A DNA stretch of 64,000 nucleotides from Streptomyces alanosinicus (GTDB lineage: Bacteria > Actinomycetota > Actinomycetes > Streptomycetales > Streptomycetaceae): the NCBI RefSeq assembly GCF_014650595.1, contig NZ_BMVG01000026.1, positions 32,732 through 96,731 of the forward strand, written 5' to 3'. The notes under the pieces are model-generated. The model saw nothing but the letters and a program-made list of their open reading frames with translations. It was not told where the DNA came from and ran no database searches. Positions 10,118-19,265 of this stretch are shown here, piece after piece; position 1 is the first letter of the stretch, and each line of letters starts with the position of its first letter. Both the position numbers and the translations under genes were made by a program.

Positions 10118-10375
10118 GTGACTTCCACGAAGAAGCAGACACAGGTCAGGCTGGAAGGGGACGTGCTGGAGGCCGGAAAGGCGGCCGCGCGTGCCCGCCG
10201 ACTGGACTTCAACAAGTACGTGGAGCGGCTCATCATCGAGGACACCACGGGAGCCCGCGCCGCCGGCATGGCGGCCGCCCAGCGGTTCATCGATGAGCAC
10301 GGCGCGTTCCTCGACGATCTGGAACAGCAACTCGACACCCCGTACGACCAGCGGCAGCCGGGCGCCGCCGCGTGA
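10118..10375 (+). CDS. antitoxin of a Fic-like toxin pair
   Basis: An 85-aa protein starting VTSTKKQTQVRLEGDVLEAG. The N-terminal RLEGDVLEAGKAAARARRLD and FNKYVERLIIEDT segments suit a ribbon-helix-helix or similar DNA-binding antitoxin. The tail is acidic (FLDDLEQQLDTPYD). The GTG start lies 6 bp after a TACCCT hexamer and lacks a ribosome site, so the mRNA may be leaderless. Its stop overlaps the toxin start (GTGA). The pair sits between CRISPR arrays 1 and 2a. Confidence 0.7.
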   Translation: MTSTKKQTQVRLEGDVLEAGKAAARARRLDFNKYVERLIIEDTTGARAAGMAAAQRFIDEHGAFLDDLEQQLDTPYDQRQPGAAA

Positions 10376-10743
10376 TCCTTCACGTCGACGAATCCTGGAT
10401 CCTCGAAGTGGCGGAACGGGCCGGCCGCCGCGACCCGGCCGCAGACGATTACGGCGTGCCCATCGCCGCCGTCGCCCGCCACCGCGGCGAACTCTTCGAC
10501 ACACCCGTCTACGACGGCGCCTACGCCCGCGCCGCCGCTCTCGTACACACGCTGGGCCGCTGCCGCTGGCTGGAACGCTCCAACCTCACCGTCGCCTGTG
10601 CCGTCGCGGTCATGTATCTCGAGGCCAGCAACATCCCGGTCAGCCCCACCCGTGAGCAGCTCACCGCGCTCGCCCACGAGCTGAACGATCCGCGCTGCAG
10701 CGCGGCCCGGATCGCTTCTTTCCTGCAGACCTGGAAACCCTGA
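10372..10743 (+). CDS. toxin resembling the Streptomyces Fic-family TA toxin
   Basis: A 123-aa protein starting GTG (MILHVDESWILEVAERAG). Segments VYDGAYARAAALVHTLGR and LERSNLTVACAVAVMYLEAS resemble small actinobacterial proteins annotated as the toxin component of a Fic-family toxin-antitoxin system. The canonical Fic motif HPFxxGNGR is not present, so an active AMP-transferase should not be assumed. It is translationally coupled to the antitoxin. Confidence 0.65.
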   Translation: MILHVDESWILEVAERAGRRDPAADDYGVPIAAVARHRGELFDTPVYDGAYARAAALVHTLGRCRWLERSNLTVACAVAVMYLEASNIPVSPTREQLTALAHELNDPRCSAARIASFLQTWKP

Positions 10744-10804
10744 GCACCTGCTGTGCCCCTCGCAAGGGACGAAGAGGCCCCGGAGCCCCCGCCTGCCGAC
10801 CACT

Positions 10805-11410
10805 GTCCCGAAAGACGACTGCCATCTGTATGAAGGTGGCCACCGCTCCGTTGTGCTGACGGTTGCGATCCCCGGCCGTCCCGGAAGACGACCGCCATAC
10901 GGACAGCAGCTGGACGTCGGCGTCAGCGCTCTCGCCGTTGCGATCCTCGGCCGTCCCGGAAGACGACCACCATGATCGCGCCGGCCTCGGTCACCCGGTC
11001 GGGCAGACAGTTGCAATCCTCGGCCGTCCCCGAAGACGACCGCCATGAGTGGACGCTGCGCGAGTCCGGCCTCGGTGCGCCGTTGCGATCCTCGGCCGTC
11101 CCGGAAGACGACCGCCATTCGGCGAGGTGGTGGCCTTCGTCCTCGAGCTTGACAACGTTGCGATCCTCGGCCGTCCCGGAAGACGACCGCCATCTCGAGG
11201 AGCTGGTCGGCGCCGGGCTCGTCGAGAAGTTGCGATCCTCGGCCGTCCCGGAAGACGACCGCCATGGCGACCGGCCTGGTCGAACAGCGCGGTGCGGGAA
11301 AGTTGCGATCCTCGGCCGTCCCGGAAGACGACCGCCATAGGATCTGCTCACGGGTGAGGACCTGGCGCGGGTGGTTGCGATCCTCGGCCGTCCCGGAAGA
11401 CGACCGCCAT
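10805..11410 (-). CRISPR. CRISPR array 2a: 8 full repeats plus a truncated one
   Basis: It uses the same 37-bp repeat and orientation as array 1, with full repeats starting at 10862, 10937, 11010, 11082, 11157, 11229, 11302 and 11374. The left end is degenerate: a partial repeat at 10805-10825, then variants with TCCCCGG, GACCACCAT, TTGCAATCC and CCCCGAAG. The right end is uniform, so its leader-proximal end should be at 11410. No leader is there: only 3 bp separate it from array 2b, which runs the other way. Confidence 0.95.
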
Positions 11411-11413
11411 AGG

Positions 11414-12462
11414 GTGGCGGTCGCCCCCCGGGGCGACCGAGGATCGCAACACCTCTCCATCGCGGAGAACATCTTCCTCGGCAACGTGGCGGTCGCCCCC
11501 CGGGGCGACCGAGGATCGCAACTTGGCCGCCGCCCGCGCGGCCGCGCACCAGGAGATGTGGCGGTCGCCCCCCGGGGCGACCGAGGATCGCAACGCGAAG
11601 ATCCAGGGCGTGAAGACCGCCGAACTCGAAGTGGCGGTCGCCCCCCGGGGCGACCGAGGATCGCAACTGCAACGAGTACAAGGACAAAGCCAAGCCGTCG
11701 CACGGTGGCGGTCGCCCCCCCCGGGGCGACCGAGGATCGCAACTGAGGGTGTGTGTCCGGAGTGACCCGAGCCGGGTCGGGTGGCGGTCGCCCCCCGGGG
11801 CGACCGAGGATCGCAACCACTCTTCCGGGGACGCATGAGACAGGGAGTGCGGGCGTGGCGGTCGCCCCCCGGGGCGACCGAGGATCGCAACCGTGCTCGA
11901 CACTCGGAACGGTACGCCGATCGGGGTGGCGGTCGCCCCCCGGGGCGACCGAGGATCGCAACGCCGCCATGGTCGAGCACTGGACACCCCGGGACTGGTG
12001 GCGGTCGCCCCCCCCGGGGCGACCGAGGATCGCAACAACCCGCGCTTGACCGGGTCGACGTCGACCACGACGGGTGGCGGTTGCCCCCGGGGCGACCGAG
12101 GATCGCAACCAGCAACAGGACGCCGAGGTTGGACATGGCGCTCGTGTGGCGGTTGCCCCCCCGGGGCGACCGAGGATCGCAACTCCAGCTCCTTGTACGC
12201 CGCGCGAACGGTCTCGTGGTGTGGCGGTTGCCCCCCGGGGCGACCGAGGATCGCAACGAGTTGGTGCAGCGGATCGACCGCGAGGCCGACCGCGTGGCGG
12301 TTGCCCCCCCCCCCCGGGGCGACCGAGGATCGCAACCCTCGTGTCAGCTGGCGGCGTTGCGGCGCAGCCAGCGTGGCGGTTCCCCCAGGGCGACCGAGGA
12401 TCGCAACGTCGCAGATCATCGGCAGGTTGGCGAGGAGGATCCTGGTGGCGGTTGCCCTCCGG
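11414..12462 (+). CRISPR. CRISPR array 2b with hairpin repeat: 14 full repeats plus a truncated one
   Basis: Repeats begin GTGGCGGTCGCCCC and end GACCGAGGATCGCAAC, with a 9-bp stem (GGTCGCCCC with GGGGCGACC). They share the first TGGCGGTCG and last CCGAGGATCGCAAC with the array 1 repeat read on its minus strand, so the arrays are related. Starts are 11414, 11486, 11558, 11631, 11705, 11781, 11855, 11926, 11998, 12074, 12146, 12221, 12294 and 12373, plus a broken copy at 12445. The internal C-run varies, so repeats range from 35 to 43 bp. Left repeats are uniform and right ones carry GGTTGCC changes, so the leader-proximal end is the left, abutting array 2a. Confidence 0.96.
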
Positions 12463-12468
12463 AGCAGG

Positions 12469-12680
12469 TCCGCGTCAACTGCGACGCCCAGGGACGGCGC
12501 TACGCCCAGATGCAGCAGCGTCCCCGCCGCCTCCCCGGCCTCTCCGCCCTGATTCGCGGCGACGACCCGCCCCTCCTCGTGACGGGCGACCTGGCGATCA
12601 CCATGGCCCCCGTCGCGTCCCGTCAACCGCGCCAGACCCCCGGCATCGTCACCAGCGACCAAAGAGGCGGCCGCTCATGA
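12469..12680 (+). pseudogene. 3-prime remnant of an unidentified gene
   Basis: After the decayed last repeat a strongly coding-like frame (G/C at nearly all third positions) runs to a TGA. It includes RRYAQMQQRPRRLPGLSALI and then DDPPLLVTGDLAITMAP. It has no start of its own and appears to have lost its 5-prime end at the CRISPR boundary. The TGA overlaps an ATG that opens a frame of only seven codons. A hydrophobic piece (VITIVLAGLVVLASA) near 12.74 kb may be another relic. No family recognised. Confidence 0.35.
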
Positions 12681-13018
12681 CCTCACCGAAGCCGCCGTAA
12701 CGGACCCGGACCACGGAAGCGGTCATCACGATCGTGCTGGCCGGACTCGTGGTCCTTGCCTCGGCGTCGCGCTGCGACCCGGAGCAAGTCCTCGTGGAAA
12801 CGGGCCGCATCCGCCCCTACGCAGCACCACCGCCCCGCTCCGGCATCACCGCCCATTCCTTTGGTACAGGCTGGGATCATGAGCCGCTGCCCGTCGTCTG
12901 GTGGGGCAGTACGGCGCCGACGGGCCGGGATTTAGCCAGTGATGGCGCTTCCTGAATTCGGTTCAGGCAAGATTTTCGTGATGAGTGACGTAGCGTCATA
13001 TTCCTTGCATCGTCATGT

Positions 13019-13518
13019 ATGTGTGACGAGCTTCTGGACATAGTGTTCCCGCATCTGAAGTTGGTACAGGTGGAGCGGGTGTTCGTGGAGGGTGGCACGG
13101 TGCATGTCACCTCGCGTACTCCGGAAGGCCGGGTGGTGGTCTGCCCGGACTGCAGGACTTCCGCACGCCGAGTGCATAGCCGCTACCAAAGGCATCTCGC
13201 CGATACCGCCGTCGCCGGGCGGCCGGTGGTCATCGACCTGTCGGTGCGCCGGCTGTTCTGTGACCAACGTGCCTGCTCGCGCTGCACGTTCGTCGAGCAG
13301 GTCGACGGCCTGACCATCCGATACCAACGCCGCACCCGCCGCTGCACAGCCTCTTGGTGGCGCTTGCCCTGGCCTTGGCAGGCCGGGCCGGAGCCCGTGT
13401 CGCCGCGGTCCTCCCGGTGGCGGTCAGCCGTGTCACGCTGATCAGCCTGCTGATGGCCCTGCCCGATCCGGCAGCCACCAGAGCCACGTCCAGTCCGAGG
13501 GGGCTGGGCGTGCCATGA
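13019..13518 (+). pseudogene. ISL3-family transposase remnant
   Basis: The N-terminal part has the ISL3 zinc-binding pattern: VVCPDCRTSARRVHSRY and later RRLFCDQRACSRCTFVEQ. A frameshift near 13330 moves the continuation into another frame, which reads ALALAGRAGARVAAVLPVAV and then SRVTLISLLMALPDPAA, as expected for ISL3 transposases. The catalytic C-terminal two thirds are missing, so it cannot be active. Terminal inverted repeats were not identified. Confidence 0.75.
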
Positions 13519-13696
13519 GGATTGCTCGCCCGCGCCATCCGAACCGTCAATGGCGGAATCACCCGCCCCAACCCCGAACCCATCACCACCGCGGCCACCC
13601 CTCCGACCGCCAAAAACCGCCCCGCTTCCACCAGGGCAGCACTACAAGGAGATCAACGCAGGCGTGGTCGTCAGACTTCACTCCACCGAGTGAAGA

Positions 13697-14218
13697 TCAC
13701 CAACAGCATCCGGAACTGCGGACAGAGCCAAATCCGTGACCGCCCACACGGCTGGGCCGGTGAGCCTGGGGCCGGCGTACCTGGGTCTCGGTGCCGTCGA
13801 TGCGCAGCTCGATGTTCTCGGCTGCCGCGTAGGCGAACAGGTCCTCCAGGGTGTGGATCCGGATGCCGGGGCGGTCGGGGACAGTGAAGCCGCGGGCCTC
13901 GAGCAGGGGCCGTATCTCCCGTACCGCCGCCGAGACAGTGGAGCGGTCCACCCCGTACAGCTCCGCCAACGCGGCGTGCGGCAGCTGGTGACGCAGGCAG
14001 ATCAGGGTGACCAGCAGCCGGTCGGTGAACACCAGTTTCACCTTCAGTCCCGCCCTGGCCAGGCGCTTCCGAACACCCCCACGCCGCTCGGCCCGGTCCG
14101 ACTCCCGCGCAGCCTCCCAGCGTGGCGCCAACTCGACAACCAGCTCGGCGAAGTGTTGGCGGGAGATCCCGGTGAAGGCAGGATGGGACAGGGCGGCACG
14201 ATTCAGGGCGGACGTCAC
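13697..14218 (-). pseudogene. truncated IS5-type transposase
   Basis: The frame starts MTSALNRAALSHPAFTGIS and follows the N-terminal half of Streptomyces IS5-group transposases: LKVKLVFTDRLLVTLICLRH and LPHAALAELYGVDRSTVS. It includes the start of the catalytic region (IELRIDGTETQVRRP), then diverges into unrelated sequence (QAHRPSRVGG). The rest of the DDE domain is absent, consistent with an IS cut by a later rearrangement. Confidence 0.7.
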
Positions 14219-14262
14219 ATCTCCCGATCATGCCGCCCGCCTCTGACATTGCGTCAGCCCGC

Positions 14263-14796
14263 TCAGAAACTGTGCGATACGAGCTTCAGCTGCAGTCGGA
14301 CGTAGTCATGGTCCAGCGGTCCTGGACGGCGCGCTCCGTCCGGCCGCCACCCGTTTCGGGCGTAGAAGCGCTGCGCACGGGTGTTGGACGCCCAGCACTC
14401 CAGCACCCCCTCGGTGCAGCCGGCGGCCGCGGCCAGCGCAACGAACTCCCGGTGCAGGGCCCCACCCACCCCGCGCCCCCAGGCGTGCGCCAGTACCCCG
14501 ATCTGGTACAGCTCGTAGTACGTCGAGGCGTCCAGGTCTTCGTGGTGCGGTGGCCCGGCAGTGAGCAGCCCGACCACCGTCCCGTCCGAGTCTTCCGCGA
14601 CCAGCGTGGCGCGCGCCGACGCGGCCAGCACCCGCGCCCAGGCGTCGCGCCGTTCTCCCCAAGCACTCGGGTCGGCGAGCTCCTCCTCGGGCATGCCGCC
14701 CGCGGTGTAGTACGCGGTCCGGGTCCGGGTGTGCACGTCGGCAAGGACGTCGGCGTCCTCGGCACTCGCCTCACGCAACCGGAAACCTTGATCCAT
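14263..14796 (-). CDS. GNAT family N-acetyltransferase
   Basis: A 177-aa protein starting MDQGFRLREASAEDADVLAD. It has the GNAT acetyl-CoA-binding pattern YELYQIGVLAHAWGRGVGGA, in which GRGVGG is the pyrophosphate-binding loop, followed by LECWASNTRAQRFYARNGW, the usual C-terminal signature. Family members transfer acetyl groups to amines; the substrate here cannot be inferred. The gene appears intact between two broken elements. A longer upstream reading frame exists, but the chosen ATG matches the usual GNAT start. Confidence 0.85.
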   Translation of the reverse strand: MDQGFRLREASAEDADVLADVHTRTRTAYYTAGGMPEEELADPSAWGERRDAWARVLAASARATLVAEDSDGTVVGLLTAGPPHHEDLDASTYYELYQIGVLAHAWGRGVGGALHREFVALAAAAGCTEGVLECWASNTRAQRFYARNGWRPDGARRPGPLDHDYVRLQLKLVSHSF

Positions 14797-14970
14797 GCCC
14801 CTCTGGACGCCTGTACCCACCCGACTGGTTCCCCCACAGGCCGCCATCGGCAGCCAGGCATGACTCGCGATGGAGGACGCGCCATCGCGCCAGCAAGATC
14901 CATCAGAGGATATGACTCAGCTCAATTGCCCCCAAGGTCGTAAGTCTTCGGCCCGACCGCTGACCGCTGT

Positions 14971-15790
14971 CTAGCGGTCGCCGGCCATGGTGTCGGGCTG
15001 GGCCAGCCGTTCGGCGGTGTGCTCCAGCCCGACGCTGTGGGAGCCCTTCACCAGGACGATGTCCCCTGGCTCGGTCAGGTCGCGGGCCACGGTCAGGGCG
15101 TGGTCCCGGTCGCGGGCGCTGACCACCTTCAGGCTCGGGTTGTTCTCCTGGGCGGCGTCGGCCATCGCCTGAGCGTCGGCGCCGCCGACCGTGATCAGCA
15201 CGTCCACGCCGGAGGCGGCGACGAGGCGGCCGACCTGCCGGTGCCCGTCGGTGCCGTCGGCGCCGAGCTCCTTCATCTCTCCCAGGACCGCGATGGTCCG
15301 CCGCCCGCTGTTCATGGCTTCCAGGGCGGTGAGCGCTGCCTTCATCGAATCGGGGTTCGCGTTGAACGCGTCGTTGATGACCCGTACGTGGTCGGGCCGG
15401 TCGGTGACCTCCGTGCGTCCGGACGCCACCAGCACCGCGCGGGAGAGCGCGTCCGTGGTCTTGTCCACATCGGCGCCCAGCCCGATGGCGACGGACGCCG
15501 CGGCCAGCGCGTTGGACACGTGGTGCGCGCCGTGAAGGTTCAGGCTGACCCGTGCGTCGCGGCCGGCGGCGACGAGAGTGAAGGAGGCCCGGCCGGCCGG
15601 GTCGAGCGTCACGTCCATCGCCCGTACGTCGGCGTCCTGCGTGGTGCCGAACGTCAGGACCTGGGCGCGGGTGCGGTAACGGGGGGGGCCATGCCGGCCA
15701 CCAGCGGGTCGTCGGCGTTGAGGATGGCCAGCCCCTTGGCGGGGAGGGCTTCGACGAGTTCGCCCTTGGCCAGCCTCCGCCGTCGGCATG
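14971..15790 (-). pseudogene. murF: C-terminal fragment of murF (UDP-MurNAc-tripeptide:D-Ala-D-Ala ligase)
   Basis: The frame contains Mur-ligase sequence from the central to the C-terminal domain: LNLHGAHHVSNALAAASVAI, VRVINDAFNANPDSMKAAL, TIAVLGEMKELGADG and DIVLVKGSHSVGLE. The upstream part (AKGLAILNADDPLVAGMA) lies in another frame beyond a run of eight G at about 15680. The N-terminal ATP-binding domain is missing, so this is a displaced fragment, and the working murF must be elsewhere in the genome. Confidence 0.8.
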
Positions 15791-16126
15791 CACAAGGCTC
15801 TCGCCAAGACCGTCGCAGCCGCCGTCGGGGTGGCGGTCCTGCCCACCGTCACCCTCCCCACCTGCGACGGCGACGTGAGCACGACGCAGACGATCACCAG
15901 CACGATCACGTTCCCGCTGATCCTCAAGCCCCTCTCCGTCGGGCGAGAAGCGGCACTGCACGGACCTCGCTCTTCGGCTCGCCAGGCTCGACCCGGGGGC
16001 GTGCCCAGGGAGTGAAAGGGCTGTGTGGGAGTTGTTCGTATCCGGTCGACGCGCGTAGCGCACGATGCTGGCGTTGCGGTTTCCTCATACACGCATCTCC
16101 AACCCCCCACAATCTTTGGAGAGTTC

Positions 16127-16759
16127 ATGCGCCGCGCCTTCTACGGCCTGCCCGCCGCCGCCCTGCTCCTGATCGGCATCGCTGCTGCTCCGGCTCTGGC
16201 TGATCCTCCCGCTCCGCCGTCGTCGGCGACCGCCCGCGGGGAACTGTCGGCGCTGAAGGTGGCCGCGCCGCATTCGATGAACGGTTACGCCCGCGACAAG
16301 TTCGACATCTGGGCCACCCAGTCGGACGGCTGCACCACCCGCCAGGACGTGCTGGCCCGTGACGGCAAGAACGTCCAGGACAAGCCCGACCACTGCCAGC
16401 CGGCATCCGGGTCCTGGTACTCCGTCTACGACGACACCACGGTCACCGATGTCGCCAAGGCCACCATCGACCACATGGTCCCCCTGGCCGAGGCCTGGCG
16501 CTCCGGCGCCGACACCTGGACCGCCGATCAGCGCAAGGCCTTCGGCAACGACCTCAAAGACCCGCAGCTGCTGATCGCGTCGGAGTCGTCGAACTCGGCG
16601 AAGGGCGACAGTGGGCCGGCCGACTGGAAGCCCACGAACCGCTCGTTCTGGTGTACGTATGCCGAGGACTACACGCACGTGAAGTCGGTGTGGAAGCTGA
16701 CGACCACGGACAAGGAGAAGTCGGCACTGTCGTCGATGCTGGACGGCTGCAAGAACTGA
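16127..16759 (+). CDS. secreted DUF1524-type HNH nuclease
   Basis: A 210-aa protein with a clear signal peptide (MRRAFYGLPAAALLLIGIAA, cleavage after ALA). The mature part has IDHMVPLAEAWRSGADTW, the DH(xx)P core of the DUF1524/HNH family, and FGNDLKDPQLLIASESSNS with the catalytic-loop Asn. It also has paired cysteines typical of secreted Streptomyces members. GGAGAG precedes the ATG. It is paralogous to the nuclease at 21.7 kb. I infer an extracellular DNase for nutrition or competition. Confidence 0.85.
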   Translation: MRRAFYGLPAAALLLIGIAAAPALADPPAPPSSATARGELSALKVAAPHSMNGYARDKFDIWATQSDGCTTRQDVLARDGKNVQDKPDHCQPASGSWYSVYDDTTVTDVAKATIDHMVPLAEAWRSGADTWTADQRKAFGNDLKDPQLLIASESSNSAKGDSGPADWKPTNRSFWCTYAEDYTHVKSVWKLTTTDKEKSALSSMLDGCKN

Positions 16760-17034
16760 CCGGAGTCCTGGCCGCTCAGAACCCATCTTTGAACCTCTGA
16801 TGATCTCGCTCCTACGCCTCGCTGGAGGGCGTGGTGCGCATCGGGCCCTCCAGGCAGTGGGGTCTCAGCGGTAAGGCAGAGGGTTTTGCGGAGAGCTTTC
16901 CGGTGCTCCACGCGCTGTGGTGGCGCGCCTTTCGGGTGTGGGACGGCTGGCGGATTCTGCCCAGTACCGGGCTGGCCGGAGTTTCCCCTCTTACGGCCAT
17001 GGGGCCGTACTCCGGCCTGGCAGGGGGTGGGCGT

Positions 17035-17776
17035 GGTGCCGAGTACGGAGAAGGTCGGCAATGTCAGCGGGCGGCCCCCTGGGCAGTTCAGCTCCGGACC
17101 TTCGCCTTCGATGCGAAGGGGCACTGCGGTGGCAGCCTTATCAGGCCAAACGTCGTGGTCACCGCGGCACACTGCATGATCGACCAGGGCAGGCCTTACG
17201 CCCCACATCAGGTCTTCGTCCTCTTCGGAGACAACAAGGGCCCTCGGCAACGCGTGGTGACGGCGAGGCGAGTGGACGTCAACCCGCACTTCGACGAGGC
17301 GACGGTGGACAACGACATCGCTGTCGTCGAGATCCCCCCGCTACAGATGGAGAAGGGGGTCGTGGAGACGATCCCGCTCTACGACGGTCGCCTTCCGGCT
17401 CACCGTCTCCGGCTGGGGCGCGACGAAGCCCGGCTCCTCCGACCTGTCGGACAGGCTGATGGCTGCTGACGTCTACGTCGGCCAGCCCAAGGCTTGCGAC
17501 CGCGTCAAGCACGATTATCGGTCCGCCAACGGCCCGGTCATCTGCACCGAGAACTCCTACCATCCGGGCGCCGACGCCTGCCAAGGTGACAGCGGCGGGC
17601 CCTTGACCATCGAGAAGGGCGGCCGCCGGTACCTGGCCGGGATCCTCTCCTACGGCGCCAACCCCGAGGGCAACCCAACCTGCGCTCTGCCGGACGGCTT
17701 TGGCATCTACACCCACGCCCACCAGTACGCCGACTGGCTCCGCGACGTCGTGGGTACCGTGCCCAGCGGCTCGTAG
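17035..17776 (+). pseudogene. frameshifted S1-family serine protease
   Basis: The trypsin-like catalytic triad regions are visible: VVVTAAHCMID (His), VDNDIAVVEIP (Asp) and DACQGDSGGPLTIEKGG (Ser). The first two are in one frame and the last in another (MAADVYVGQPKACDRVKHDY onward), with the missing link RLTVSGWGATKPGSSDLSDR in the second frame. A shift near 17390 therefore breaks the gene. No signal peptide is visible upstream, so the N-terminus may also be damaged. The frame ends 18 nt after the final VGTVPSGS. Confidence 0.75.
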
Positions 17777-18033
17777 GGAGCGCCGGGTCGGAGCCCGGCC
17801 CGTCGGGGACGCCCCCTGACCGTTCCTTCGCCCTGCAGTCCGCTGATGAGGTGGCGGACTGCGGGGCGAATCGGTCACGGCGACCGATTCGTTCTGGGCA
17901 CTCCGCTTCCTGGACTACGCGGCGCCGCATTGCCGCCTGGGCAACAACCAGCATCGGCTCGTCGGCGGCCATCAGAGCAGTTCAAAGACGGGTTCTCAGA
18001 CCTTCGGGTCGGAGGAGGTGGGGATGACGCCGT

Positions 18034-19197
18034 TCAGGAGAGGGCGTCATACCGTTCCTGGCTGGTAGCGGGGTACAGGCGCTGTGCTTTGGGGGGTGGG
18101 GGGAACTCTGTGAGGTCGGGATGCAGGACGATGGTGCCTGAGCGAGCGCCGTTCCAGCGGAATCCTCGGCCGTGGTAGCGCTGCGCGCTGAGGCTTTGGT
18201 GGTAGGTGCCTGAAGCGGTGTGCTGATACGTGCGCAGCAGCAGCATCAGGTCGTCGGATGTGCCGAGGTCGCTCCGGCTGATCTCGTCGAGGATCTCGAC
18301 GCTCTGCTGCTGTGCGGCGATCATGCGAGAGGCTGTCCAGTCCACGGCTTCTTGAAGGGAGATGCCGTAGACCCGGCGAAGGAAGCAGATGGTGCTGTCG
18401 TGCTGGTCGGCGAAGCATTCGGCGCGGAAGCTGAAGAGATCATTGAGCAGGAACCAGAGTTCGTAGATGGTGACGAGGAACCGTCGGACCGGTTCAGCGG
18501 TCCGCTCGTGTTCCGTGACCTCTATGCCCAGTGTGTATTCGATGAGCCTGGCGAAGGTCGGGCAGGCACTGTCCACCGCGCGGTTGGGGATGAACGCCTC
18601 GATCGAGTCGTCACGATGGGCTGTCTGGTCGAGATCGAGCTTGGCTCCGCGCTGCTGCCAGCTGCCGAGGACGTCGATGAGCCAGCTGGCACGGCTCGGA
18701 GCGACGCGTCCGATCATGGTGTGGAAGATCTCGCGGACGACATCGCCGGGCCAAAGGTCGTCGTCCTTGCGGGCGCCGGTCGCCAGAGCCCAGATCTCCT
18801 CGACCCTGGCGTGCAGACGGGTTGTCCTCTCCCGTTCTCCTGTAGACAGATCCCATCTGATCCGGGTGAATTCATCGTCAAGGCCGAACCACCAGACGCT
18901 CAGCTTGCACAAGTCCAGCAGCCGTTCGGGCAGGCCCTTGGGGATGGACTCGCAGACATACGGTCCAGTGCCCGCGCCGATCAGGTCGGTGGCCAGGGCG
19001 GTATCGCCCCGGCACAGCCGGTGCACAGTCCATTCGTTGCACGCCCGGGTGATCTCCAGCCAGTCGGGGTGCGGCTCCACTGCGAACGGGTCGGGGATTT
19101 CCGGAAGGCGAACAGACGTTCCCCGACGCAGGCCAGGGCAGGCCTGAAGGCCACGTGGCTGCGGGAGAGAGCCCTTGTGGACGGTCGAGTGCTTCAT
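18034..19197 (-). CDS. class I terpene synthase 1
   Basis: A 387-aa protein with both metal-binding motifs of bacterial class I terpene cyclases. These are the Asp-rich DDEFTR at residues 107-112 and a perfect NSE triad NDLFSFRAE at 252-260, plus a C-terminal arginine-tyrosine (QRYHG). Such enzymes ionise a prenyl diphosphate and cyclise the cation in the cytoplasm; the product cannot be predicted. The ATG (MKHSTVHKG) follows GAGGACACG. It lies directly downstream of a polyprenyl diphosphate synthase on the same strand, so the pair probably makes and cyclises its own substrate. Confidence 0.88.
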   Translation of the reverse strand: MKHSTVHKGSLPQPRGLQACPGLRRGTSVRLPEIPDPFAVEPHPDWLEITRACNEWTVHRLCRGDTALATDLIGAGTGPYVCESIPKGLPERLLDLCKLSVWWFGLDDEFTRIRWDLSTGERERTTRLHARVEEIWALATGARKDDDLWPGDVVREIFHTMIGRVAPSRASWLIDVLGSWQQRGAKLDLDQTAHRDDSIEAFIPNRAVDSACPTFARLIEYTLGIEVTEHERTAEPVRRFLVTIYELWFLLNDLFSFRAECFADQHDSTICFLRRVYGISLQEAVDWTASRMIAAQQQSVEILDEISRSDLGTSDDLMLLLRTYQHTASGTYHQSLSAQRYHGRGFRWNGARSGTIVLHPDLTEFPPPPKAQRLYPATSQERYDALS

Positions 19198-19265
19198 CGT
19201 GTCCTCGCGATGGCAGTGAACACAGTGGTGTGGTTGATCGGGAGCGATGCCCCGGAGTAGGGCCG

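Noticed and set aside
10105..12680. Very long frames of 300-667 codons across arrays 2a and 2b
   Set aside because: The repeats lack stops in several frames; the apparent proteins are repeat translations joined to antisense of the toxin genes.
12683..13018. Possible small membrane gene with VITIVLAGLVVLASA
   Set aside because: No start or complete frame; at most a relic, noted with the 12.5-kb remnant.
14903..16063. Long minus-strand frame overlapping the murF fragment
   Set aside because: Arg/Pro/Gly-rich shadow of the murF frame.
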